DNA of 5,868 nt, taken from Gammaproteobacteria bacterium (GTDB lineage Bacteria; Pseudomonadota; Gammaproteobacteria; GCA-001735895). Each line of letters begins with the position of its first letter. The first letter of the stretch is position 1. Under the pieces are notes generated by a model. It did not search any database and was not told the origin of the DNA. It worked only from the letters and a program-made list of their open reading frames with translations. The position numbers and the translations under genes are program-made. Shown here in pieces: positions 1 through 5,640 of this stretch. Where the stretch lies: positions 1 to 5,868 of the forward strand of contig JAPUFZ010000304.1 in the NCBI GenBank assembly GCA_027293245.1, written 5' to 3'.

Positions 1-864
1 CTGTCGGCCCTGCCAGTCGGTACCCGGTTCCAGCCTTTAATGACCCTGTACCTGACCGACAATACCCGGGTCGATGACGTAAAGGCGGCCAGTGGCTCAG
101 ATTCGATATTTGCGATGAAACTTTACCCTGCCGGGGCTACAACCAATTCAGAAGCTGGAGTAACGGATATCAGTAAGATTTACCCGGTACTGGAAGCGAT
201 GCAGAAATACCAGTTGCCGTTGCTGGTTCATGGTGAAGCGACCGGTGATTCGGTTGATGTATTCGATCGGGAAAAACGTTTTATCGATACCAGCCTGGAT
301 TCGATTCGCAAAAAATTTCCGCTACTGCCAGTGGTTTTCGAGCATATTACGACCACGGACGCAGTCGAGTACGTCACTTCACAGGACGATAAACTCGCCG
401 CGACGATTACACCGCACCACCTGTTAATCAATCGAAACGCTATGTTTAGTAACGGGTTCCGGCCTCACCATTATTGCCTGCCAGTTGCCAAACGCGAACA
501 ACACCGGCAATCATTGCTCAAAGCTGCCGGAAGCGGTTCAAAAAAGTTTTTTGCCGGCACCGACAGCGCACCGCATAGTCGGCAGGCAAAAGAAGCTGCC
601 TGCGGCTGTGCCGGCATCTATTCTGCCTATTGCGCCATCGAACTCTACGCCGAGGCGTTCGAACTGCAGCAGGACTTCACCCACTTCGAAGCATTCATGA
701 GTCTGAATGGCCCGGCCTTTTATCGATTACCGGTTAATACGGACAGTATCAGCCTGGAAAAGTCGGTCTGGACCGTACCCGACAGTTTGCCGTTTGCGCA
801 GCAGTCCCTGATTCCATTTAAGGCCGGCGAAACACTGCAATGGAAAATTGTCGATAATGACTGA
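1..864 (+). CDS. pyrC: Dihydroorotase (class II, PyrC), 5' end outside the window
   Basis: The enzyme is cytosolic and interconverts N-carbamoyl-aspartate and dihydroorotate in pyrimidine synthesis. The reading frame is open from base 1, so the gene starts upstream. The 287 visible residues begin near residue 62 of the ~348-residue E. coli protein, and the N-terminal metal-binding HxH motif is missing. What remains matches the family closely: the lysine expected to be carbamylated in [10 protein letters not shown] (nt 118-120), the metal-ligand histidines of LLVHGE (229-231) and FEHITT (343-345), TITPHHL, and the catalytic Asp of GTDSAPH (562-564), followed by the CGCAG and HFEAF segments. 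Its last 8 bases overlap the preferred rnt start, suggesting an operon with translational coupling. The first ATG in view (nt 40) is internal (PLMTLYLTD) and is not the gene start. Confidence 0.97.
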   Translation: MSALPVGTRFQPLMTLYLTDNTRVDDVKAASGSDSIFAMKLYPAGATTNSEAGVTDISKIYPVLEAMQKYQLPLLVHGEATGDSVDVFDREKRFIDTSLDSIRKKFPLLPVVFEHITTTDAVEYVTSQDDKLAATITPHHLLINRNAMFSNGFRPHHYCLPVAKREQHRQSLLKAAGSGSKKFFAGTDSAPHSRQAKEAACGCAGIYSAYCAIELYAEAFELQQDFTHFEAFMSLNGPAFYRLPVNTDSISLEKSVWTVPDSLPFAQQSLIPFKAGETLQWKIVDND

Positions 865-1468
865 CATTACGCCGATGTGCGCGCGCTTTCGCGGTTTCCT
901 GCCGATTGTCGTCGATGTTGAAACCGGCGGGTTCAACGAGGCGACCGATGCCCTGCTGCAGATCGCCGCAGTAATTATCGATATGGACGAAGCCGGTCAA
1001 CTCTATTGTGCCGAAACGGTTTCATGCCATGTTACGCCCTTCGAAGGCGCGAGACTTGACCCGGCATCGATGCTAATTAACGGTATCGATGTAGACCACC
1101 CGTTTCGGCTGGCACTCGATGAAAAGCAGGCATTACCGAAAATATTCAAACCGGTGCGCGAGGCGCTGAAGCGACAGGCCTGCAACAAGGCTATCCTGGT
1201 TGGGCACAATGCTCACTTCGATTTGAAATTCATCAATGCAGCAGCTCAGCGTACTGGTATAAAACGTAACCCTTTCCATCCCTTTAGTAATTTCGATACC
1301 GTAACACTGGCCGGGTTGGTGTACGGTCAGACCGTACTCGCGCGTGCCCTCAAGGCAGCAGGTTTTGAGTGGGATACCAATCAGGCGCATTCTGCTATTT
1401 ACGACGCGGAAATGACTGCTACACTATTCTGTAAAATAGTTAATCAAACCCCTTTTCAGCCAGCTTGA
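857..1468 (+). CDS. rnt: Ribonuclease T (DEDDh 3'-5' exoribonuclease)
   Basis: RNase T trims 3' ends of tRNA, 5S and 23S rRNA and removes the CCA-end AMP in tRNA turnover; it acts as a homodimer in the cytosol. The 203-residue product (E. coli about 215) aligns nearly end to end and has the complete DEDDh set: D20 and E22 in VDVET, D122 in HNAHFD, and H178 with D183 in HSAIYDAE. Family signatures [16 protein letters not shown] and GQTVLA are also present. I chose ATG at 857. A TTG at 848 would add three residues, but the ATG lies in an ATGACTGA overlap with the pyrC stop, typical of translational coupling. There is no strong Shine-Dalgarno. The protein ends in TPFQPA and lacks the last few residues of the E. 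coli protein, outside the catalytic core. Confidence 0.96.
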   Translation: MTDITPMCARFRGFLPIVVDVETGGFNEATDALLQIAAVIIDMDEAGQLYCAETVSCHVTPFEGARLDPASMLINGIDVDHPFRLALDEKQALPKIFKPVREALKRQACNKAILVGHNAHFDLKFINAAAQRTGIKRNPFHPFSNFDTVTLAGLVYGQTVLARALKAAGFEWDTNQAHSAIYDAEMTATLFCKIVNQTPFQPA

Positions 1469-1476
1469 GCCATTTT

Positions 1477-1527
1477 ATGATTAATACTGCCTCAACGATA
1501 CCATCGGATCGCCAGTACTTTGCGTAA
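1477..1527 (+). other. 16-codon ORF overlapping the response regulator start
   Basis: This ATG-initiated ORF encodes MINTASTIPSDRQYFA and stops at TAA 1525-1527. It begins 8 bases after the rnt stop with a weak TTGAG upstream, and its end overlaps the TTG start of the response regulator (1520) in another frame. It could be a leader coupling translation from rnt to the regulator, the true N-terminus of the regulator separated by a +1 frameshift, or chance. There is no composition or homology evidence for a functional peptide. Confidence 0.2.
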
Positions 1528-2419
1528 AGAAGAGCTCTCTGTAATCATTGTCGATGATCTTCAATTTAGTCGTGAAGTAGTCAAATCGGGACTCACAAAT
1601 TCGGGTTTTACCGATATTCGAACGGCTGCTTCGGGCGAGGACGCGATGCATCTGCTAAACCAGCGCCGAGCCCACGTCGTGCTTGCAGATTTCTGGATGC
1701 CAGGTATGAATGGCCTGGAGGTAACCGACCTGATTCGCCGCTGGGATGAAAATAACGATCGATACACCGGAATCGTACTACTCACCGCCGAGGACACCAC
1801 CTCGAGCATCGTCGTCGCCTTCGATCGTGGCGTAGATGATTTCGTCTCCAAGTCGGCTAGCCAGTTCGAGCTCTCGGCACGGGTTTTCGGCGCGGCGCGC
1901 ACCGCATATCATCAAAACCAACTGAGAGAAAGAACCCGATTGTTGAGCAGCCAGGTCATGCAGGTGAAACAATATAGCCTGCAAGATCCGCAAACCAGTT
2001 TACCGAACCGAGTACAGATGGAAGCTCATATCGAGTCCCTGGTAGAGCACTGCACAACCAGGGGCGGGGGTCTCGGCTTAGGTCTTATCGAGGTGAATTC
2101 AGATAATTCAGAAATACGTTCTGGAACATTGAAAACCATTTCCAACTCTCTGCAACTTGCACTCCGGCCCATGGACATGGTATCCCGGTTTAATATGAAG
2201 ACTTTCGCGGTATCGATTTATTACGAAGACCCAGACGTATTTAACCCGAACGTATTTAAACGCCTGGTAGACACCATCAAACGGCATACCCGTGAAACCA
2301 ATGACCAGGGCAACCGGATTAAAATATCCATCGGTGTCTGGTACAGCCATATTATGACCCCGGTGCCGACCGTGACCGATATTATCGCCTCGGCACAAAG
2401 ATCCTCGCAAAGCACCTGA
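1520..2419 (+). CDS. Response regulator: receiver domain plus degenerate GGDEF domain
   Basis: This is a cytoplasmic two-domain signalling protein of 299 residues. Residues ~6-125 form a complete CheY-like receiver: acidic pair D12/D13, phospho-acceptor D57 in LADFWMPGMNG, T89 in LLTA, switch aromatic F108 and K111. A charged, probably helical linker (about 125-152) leads to a GGDEF-like fold: DPQTSLPNR (156-164) stands for the usual D-x-LTGLPNR, and KISIGVW (268-274) for the late VSIG strand. The RYGGDEFAV signature reads RFNMKTFAV at 223-231, so every substrate- and metal-binding residue of GGDEF is lost and diguanylate cyclase activity is not expected. No EAL domain or RxxD inhibitory site was seen. 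The start is probably TTG 1520, because no ATG precedes the receiver core in frame and a stop lies at 1478-1480; TTG places five residues before the first strand. The kinase partner is not in the window. Confidence 0.85.
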   Translation: MRKEELSVIIVDDLQFSREVVKSGLTNSGFTDIRTAASGEDAMHLLNQRRAHVVLADFWMPGMNGLEVTDLIRRWDENNDRYTGIVLLTAEDTTSSIVVAFDRGVDDFVSKSASQFELSARVFGAARTAYHQNQLRERTRLLSSQVMQVKQYSLQDPQTSLPNRVQMEAHIESLVEHCTTRGGGLGLGLIEVNSDNSEIRSGTLKTISNSLQLALRPMDMVSRFNMKTFAVSIYYEDPDVFNPNVFKRLVDTIKRHTRETNDQGNRIKISIGVWYSHIMTPVPTVTDIIASAQRSSQST

Positions 2420-2467
2420 GCTGATATCTCAGCCTGCCGATCGGGGCCGGTAATAAATCACCACGCA

Positions 2468-2495
2468 GAAAAGCCCCGGGCTTTCACCCGGGACT
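2468..2495 (-). terminator. Rho-independent terminator of grxD
   Basis: Read on the minus strand, AGTCCCGGG (2495-2487) pairs with CCCGGGGCT (2480-2472) through nine pairs, one of them G-U, around a six-base loop; a short T-run and then C follow. It begins 24 bases beyond the grxD stop. On the plus strand the stem is not followed directly by a T-run, so it should mainly end grxD transcription, although it lies between convergent genes and could also hinder readthrough from the response regulator gene. Confidence 0.75.
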
Positions 2496-2519
2496 CGAGT
2501 AAAATTTCATTAAGTTGTG

Positions 2520-2846
2520 TCAGGCGCTCTTATTCGCCAGTGCCTGTTTCGCTACTTTTTCCAGCTCACCGGCCGCGTGCATTTCCAGGGTAATGTCGCA
2601 ACCGCCAATCAGTTCACCATCGACATATACCTGCGGAAAGGTTGGCCAATCGGCGAAACGTGGCAAATTCTGGAAGATTTCGGGGTCGGCCAATACATTA
2701 ACATAGGCAAACTCGACCTCCAGTGACTTCAGCGCCTCGACGGTCCTACTCGAAAAACCACACTGGGGTAACTGTGGCGTGCCCTTCATATAAATAATAA
2801 CAGGATGGCTCTCAACCTGGTTCTTAATACGTTCTAAAACGTCCAT
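2520..2846 (-). CDS. grxD: Monothiol glutaredoxin GrxD (Grx4 type)
   Basis: This 108-residue single-domain CGFS glutaredoxin (E. coli GrxD is 115) belongs to the class that binds a glutathione-ligated [2Fe-2S] cluster, often with BolA partners, and delivers Fe-S clusters in the cytosol. Visible hallmarks in order: YMKG with K21, the active site C29-G30-F31-S32, WPTFPQVYVDG (67-77) with the cis-Pro loop, and GGCDI (81-85) for glutathione binding. The start is ATG at 2846. A TTG just upstream (2849) would add one residue but sits too near the GAGGA ribosome-binding site. It lies downstream of the amidotransferase gene on the same strand across a 104-bp AT-rich gap with its own promoter-like sequences, so it may be transcribed alone or by readthrough. 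A terminator follows at 2468-2495. Confidence 0.97.
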   Translation of the reverse strand: MDVLERIKNQVESHPVIIYMKGTPQLPQCGFSSRTVEALKSLEVEFAYVNVLADPEIFQNLPRFADWPTFPQVYVDGELIGGCDITLEMHAAGELEKVAKQALANKSA

Positions 2847-2852
2847 CAATAA

Positions 2853-2857
2853 TCCTC
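2853..2857 (-). promoter_or_regulatory. Ribosome-binding site of grxD
   Basis: On the minus strand GAGGA lies six bases before ATG 2846, ideal spacing. The alternative TTG at 2849 would leave only three bases, so this site decides the start. Confidence 0.8.
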
Positions 2858-2859
2858 GT

Positions 2860-2890
2860 ATAATAACTGACTAAATTACTAGGTTATTAT
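2860..2890. repeat. 31-bp dyad upstream of grxD (operator or 5'-leader hairpin)
   Basis: Perfect 8-base arms ATAATAAC (2860-2867) and GTTATTAT (2883-2890) flank 15 bases, with several further symmetric pairs in the centre (CTA/TAG region). On the grxD strand it runs from a candidate -10 hexamer to two bases before the GAGGA site. It could bind a repressor or form an AU-rich hairpin next to the ribosome-binding site. The symmetry is seen directly; the role is inferred. An AT-rich region makes chance symmetry more likely. Confidence 0.35.
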
Positions 2891-2916
2891 GATACTCGTT
2901 TTTATCAGAAAGTTAA
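2889..2916 (-). promoter_or_regulatory. Candidate sigma-70 promoter of grxD
   Basis: On the minus strand TTAACT (2916-2911, 4/6 to consensus) and TATCAT (2894-2889, 5/6) are separated by 16 bases, in the AT-rich gap after the amidotransferase stop. Predicted initiation near 2882 would give a leader of about 36 bases. An overlapping CATAAT is an alternative -10. The call is by eye only. Confidence 0.35.
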
Positions 2917-2950
2917 TAGCTAAGGTCCAATTAAAATACTTGAGGTAATA

Positions 2951-4723
2951 TTATCCAATATGCTGCTGTAGCCAATATTCGAGCAGGGCCGAGTGCCATA
3001 GCTTGCTACCGTTTAATCGGGTGAAATGTTGTTCGGGCTCATTCAATAACCGGTCCAGATAGACTCGACTAAAGATTCCTCGTTCACGACTGGCCTGGCT
3101 GTTTAATGTATCCGCCATGAACTGATAGAAATCTCCCCGTACATATTTTAATGCCGGCATCGGAAAATAACCCTTGGGTCGATCGATCACGGCATCCGGA
3201 ATTTTCCCCCTGGCTATCTCCTTGAGTATGCCCTTGCCCTGGTGTTTGAGCTTCAACTCCGGCGGACAGCTGGCAGCCAGCTCAATAAGCGCATGGTCAA
3301 GAAACGGAACACGTGCCTCAAGACCCCAGGCCATGGTCATATTATCGACACGTTTCACCGGGTCATCGACCACCAGGGTGGTTACATCGAAACGCAGCAC
3401 CGCATCCATAAATGTATGCGCCGCATCGGTGGCAAGATTTTGCTCGATCAATGCCGAGCTATGGTCCTCACCCTGATACTGCGCTGCTACGGTATCGCAA
3501 AATTCGGCATGATCGCGGTCAACATAATGTGGGGCAAAACGCTGCAATGGCGATCCGGTTGACTCCTGCATGCGCCCATACCAGAAGTATCCGGCAAATA
3601 CTTCATCGGCACCCTGGCCACTCTGGACTACCTTAACGCTTTTCGAAACCTGCTCCGCCAACAGGAAAAATGCCACTGCGTCCTGCCCTACCATGGGTTC
3701 CGCCATCGCGCGTACTGCCTCTGGCAGGCGCGTTAAGACCTGGTCATTCGGTATCAGGTATTTGTGATGCTCGGTGTTGTACATTTGCGCAACCGCGTCG
3801 GAGAATTCAAATTCATTACCCCTTTCTTCCGGCTGGTCCTCGAAACCGATACTGTATGTTTTGATCTGCCCGACACCCGCTTCGGCCAGCAGGGCAACCA
3901 GCAGACTGGAATCGAGGCCTCCCGAGAGCAATACCCCTACCGGTACATCGGCAATTTGCAGTCGCCTTTTGACCGATTCCATCAACGCATCATGAATCGA
4001 ATCGTTCCACTCCTGGGCTGACATTGCATGGCTCGGACGATGAGCCTGCAGCGACCAGTATCTTGTTTCACTAAGGCTGCCGTCCGGAGCTACTCGCATC
4101 TGGAATGCCGGTTGGCATTTACGAATACCCTTCAAAATGGTGCGTGGCGCAGGAATGACCGCGTGCAGGCTCAACTGGTAGTGTAATCCGACCGGGTCAA
4201 TGGCTGTATCGCACTGGCCGGTCGCCAACAATGCCTGAGGATTCGAGGCAAAGTAAAAACCCTCGGAGGTTCGAGCGTAATAGAGCGGCTTAATTCCTAT
4301 CCGATCACGCGCCAGAAATAGCGATTGCGCGCTTTTGTCCCATATTGCAAATGCGAACATTCCATGCAGTTTTTCGGTACATTGTTCCCCCCAGCAGGCA
4401 TAGGCGTTGAGTATTACCTCGGTATCGCTGTGCGAATGAAACGCATAACCATCAGCAATTAACTGCTCGCGCAGTTCGGGGTAATTGTAGATCGTGCCGT
4501 TAAAAACAATCGTCAATTGCCCGCCAACATCGTGCATGGGTTGATGCCCCTGTGGCGATAAATCGATGATCGCTAATCGACGATGCCCGAGCATGACCGG
4601 CCCATCAAACCACTCGCCCCGGTCATCCGGTCCACGGCGTGCCACTTTGTCTGACATCGCCTCGGCAAAGCCAGGTTCTACAGGCTCGCCGCTAAAACTC
4701 AATGCGCCAAATAGACCGCACAT
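2951..4723 (-). CDS. Glutamine-dependent amidotransferase of the asparagine synthase superfamily, AsnO/N-acetylglutaminylglutamine amidotransferase-like
   Basis: This 590-residue cytosolic enzyme transfers glutamine ammonia to an ATP-activated carboxylate. Start ATG 4723 puts Cys at position 2, the N-terminal nucleophile that must follow Met; a TTG four codons upstream would bury it. A GGGG lies four bases before the ATG. The Ntn glutaminase domain (~2-190) shows RRGPD (29-33), GHRRL with R49, NGTIYN (75-80) and SDTEV with D100. The synthetase domain shows the pyrophosphate loop SGGLDSS (267-273), SGQGADEVFAGY (368-379), VDNMTMAWGLEARVPFLDH (459-477) and RPKGYFPMPALKY (515-527). Asparagine synthetase B usually has NGEIYN and SGEG(A/S)DE; here Glu77 is Thr and Glu370 is Gln. 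These changes, the length (E. coli AsnB is 554), HAVIPAPRTILKGIRK and PKGYFPMPALKY recall the AsnO family that makes the osmolyte NAGGN amide. The usual partner genes are not in the window. AsnB activity remains possible. Confidence 0.88.
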   Translation of the reverse strand: MCGLFGALSFSGEPVEPGFAEAMSDKVARRGPDDRGEWFDGPVMLGHRRLAIIDLSPQGHQPMHDVGGQLTIVFNGTIYNYPELREQLIADGYAFHSHSDTEVILNAYACWGEQCTEKLHGMFAFAIWDKSAQSLFLARDRIGIKPLYYARTSEGFYFASNPQALLATGQCDTAIDPVGLHYQLSLHAVIPAPRTILKGIRKCQPAFQMRVAPDGSLSETRYWSLQAHRPSHAMSAQEWNDSIHDALMESVKRRLQIADVPVGVLLSGGLDSSLLVALLAEAGVGQIKTYSIGFEDQPEERGNEFEFSDAVAQMYNTEHHKYLIPNDQVLTRLPEAVRAMAEPMVGQDAVAFFLLAEQVSKSVKVVQSGQGADEVFAGYFWYGRMQESTGSPLQRFAPHYVDRDHAEFCDTVAAQYQGEDHSSALIEQNLATDAAHTFMDAVLRFDVTTLVVDDPVKRVDNMTMAWGLEARVPFLDHALIELAASCPPELKLKHQGKGILKEIARGKIPDAVIDRPKGYFPMPALKYVRGDFYQFMADTLNSQASRERGIFSRVYLDRLLNEPEQHFTRLNGSKLWHSALLEYWLQQHIG

Positions 4724-4892
4724 ATAACCCCACAAATAATTCAGGTACTTATGTTAATCGTATATTCAACGGCGTCTTAAGGATTGATTGCGCCATATTT
4801 AGAAAGCCCTTATACTCCGCCGCATACCAGAGGGTGTCGTAAAAAGTCGTCTCACTCCTTCTATTCTAAACAATTATTTCCGGGAGTCATCC
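4724..4892. promoter_or_regulatory. Divergent intergenic region between the amidotransferase and PuuD-like genes
   Basis: This 169-bp AT-rich stretch must hold promoters for both directions. The plus-strand promoter is described separately. For the minus-strand gene I see only a weak candidate, TTAAGA and TAACAT 18 bases apart (about 4780-4751). No ORF, RNA gene or convincing operator was recognised here. Confidence 0.5.
4788..4816 (+). promoter_or_regulatory. Candidate sigma-70 promoter of the PuuD-like gene
   Basis: TTGCGC (4788-4793, three of six consensus bases including TTG) and TATACT (4811-4816, 5/6) are separated by the optimal 17 bases. Initiation near 4823 would give a leader of about 70 bases ending in a good GGGAG ribosome-binding site. 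There is no other good -10 in this gap. Confidence 0.5.
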
Positions 4893-5489
4893 ATGAATCC
4901 TTTAAAATCTATCACCGGTACGATCGTATCGGGTGTTGTATTGTCAGCCATTATCATGATGATCTATTCAGATGGATCGACCAACCCTCTGGAATGGATC
5001 GTGTGGTTCCATGTGTTAGCCGGTATTGCCTGGATTGGCCTGCTCTATTATTTCAACTTTATACAGGTCCCAGCTGTTGCGACTGCCCTCTCAGAAGTTG
5101 AAGGTGGTGGGCCAGGCGCCGCCGGCATCAACAAGTATATTGCACCTGCTGCCCTGCTATGGTTTCGCTGGGCTGCCCTTGCTACCTGGTTATCGGGTGC
5201 CGCAATATTAATGCATATGGGCATACTCGGCGATGCCTTCATGCTGAAATCAGGTGCAGCCGTTATCGGCATAGGCGCCTGGATGGGTACCATCATGCTG
5301 TTTAACGTATGGGTTCTGATCTGGCCTAACCAGAAAAAAATCCTTGGCCTGGACGGACAAAGCCACGACGCAGAAGTTATCGCCAAAGCTAAATTTGTAG
5401 CCTTGATGGCATCGCGTACGAATACGCTTTTGTCTATTCCAATGATTTTGTCAATGACCGCATTTGGGCACGGTGGTTTTCCATTCTAA
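4893..5489 (+). CDS. Integral membrane protein resembling the PuuD (urate hydroxylase) membrane domain, without cytochrome c
   Basis: The 198-residue product is an inner-membrane protein with about five hydrophobic segments (roughly 7-25, 33-58, 84-107, 118-144, 176-192). Blocks recall the Urate_ox_N/PuuD membrane domain: WFHVLAGIAWIGLLYYFNF (38-56) with H40, WFRWAALATWLSG (90-102), FNVWVLIWPNQKKI (137-150) and SRTNTLLSIPM (174-184). Full-length PuuD carries a longer membrane part and a C-terminal cytochrome c domain; here no CxxCH occurs and the gene ends at a normal stop before a terminator, so it is a short stand-alone form rather than an obvious truncation. Conserved His and Trp could bind haem, but urate oxidation cannot be assigned: no purine-degradation gene is nearby. 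ATG 4893 is supported by GGGAG six bases upstream. It forms its own unit between a promoter and a terminator. Such proteins are sometimes mislabelled in databases as antitermination protein NusG; nothing here supports that. Confidence 0.8.
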   Translation: MNPLKSITGTIVSGVVLSAIIMMIYSDGSTNPLEWIVWFHVLAGIAWIGLLYYFNFIQVPAVATALSEVEGGGPGAAGINKYIAPAALLWFRWAALATWLSGAAILMHMGILGDAFMLKSGAAVIGIGAWMGTIMLFNVWVLIWPNQKKILGLDGQSHDAEVIAKAKFVALMASRTNTLLSIPMILSMTAFGHGGFPF

Positions 5490-5513
5490 TCGATTCCTGA
5501 TCTCGGTCCTTAT

Positions 5514-5539
5514 AAGTCCCGCTCGCCGGGGCTTTTTTT
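5514..5539 (+). terminator. Rho-independent terminator after the PuuD-like gene
   Basis: AAGTCCCG (5514-5521) pairs with CGGGGCTT (5527-5534), with one G-U pair, around loop CTCGC, and runs directly into seven T residues (5533-5539). It lies 24 bases after the stop codon and separates this unit from argD. Confidence 0.9.
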
Positions 5540-5559
5540 ATGCTTGCCGGCAATCATAA
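5538..5559. repeat. Near-perfect 22-bp dyad upstream of argD, operator-like
   Basis: The dyad is centred on the perfect palindrome TTGCCGGCAA (5544-5553) and extends outwards so that 10 of 11 base pairs are symmetric; only 5543/5554 mismatch. It adjoins the T-run of the preceding terminator and lies ~18 bases upstream of the candidate argD -35, with its centre at about -62 relative to a predicted start near 5611, a usual place for an activator. It does not resemble the ArgR box (TGAAT/ATTCA arms). It has no loop, so an operator fits better than an RNA hairpin. Confidence 0.45.
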
Positions 5560-5576
5560 TAACCACAATAAAAAGC

Positions 5577-5604
5577 TTGTAATTAAACCAAATAGGCGTA
5601 TGTT
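5577..5604 (+). promoter_or_regulatory. Candidate sigma-70 promoter of argD
   Basis: TTGTAA (5577-5582, 4/6) and TATGTT (5599-5604, 4/6) are 16 bases apart. Initiation near 5611 would leave a leader of about 30 bases. The preceding terminator requires some promoter between 5540 and 5640, and this is the best candidate by eye. Confidence 0.4.
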
Positions 5605-5640
5605 AGAGCGTTTTTTTCAGCGCAGCAGTGGCCTATTAAG

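Noticed and set aside
1133..1390. Minus-strand ORF inside rnt
   Set aside because: Antisense to conserved RNase T motifs; no recognisable domain.
1561..1902. Minus-strand 113-codon ORF opposite the receiver domain
   Set aside because: Low-complexity Ser/Arg-rich product typical of antisense translation; the sense strand encodes the receiver motifs.
2420..2433. Small hairpin GCTGA-TATC-TCAGC right after the response regulator stop
   Set aside because: Only five pairs and no T-run follows, so it cannot be called a terminator.
2847..2849. TTG as grxD start
   Set aside because: Only three bases from GAGGA; the adjacent ATG 2846 has proper spacing and matches the family's N-terminus.
3174..3864. 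Several plus-strand ORFs opposite the amidotransferase gene
   Set aside because: All are antisense to conserved synthetase-domain motifs and have no coherent domains.
4724..4735. TTG start four codons upstream for the amidotransferase
   Set aside because: It would place residues before the Met-Cys that must form the N-terminal nucleophile.
4784..5101. Plus-strand 105-codon ORF covering the leader and start of the PuuD-like gene
   Set aside because: It runs through the promoter and leader in another frame, has no ribosome site and no family resemblance, and is explained by overlap with the membrane protein gene.
5048..5386. Minus-strand 112-codon ORF opposite the PuuD-like gene
   Set aside because: Antisense shadow of a well-supported membrane protein; no motifs or ribosome site.
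5540..5640. ArgR box upstream of argD
   Set aside because: No paired TGAAT/ATTCA-like arms found; the AT-rich stretch does not fit the consensus.
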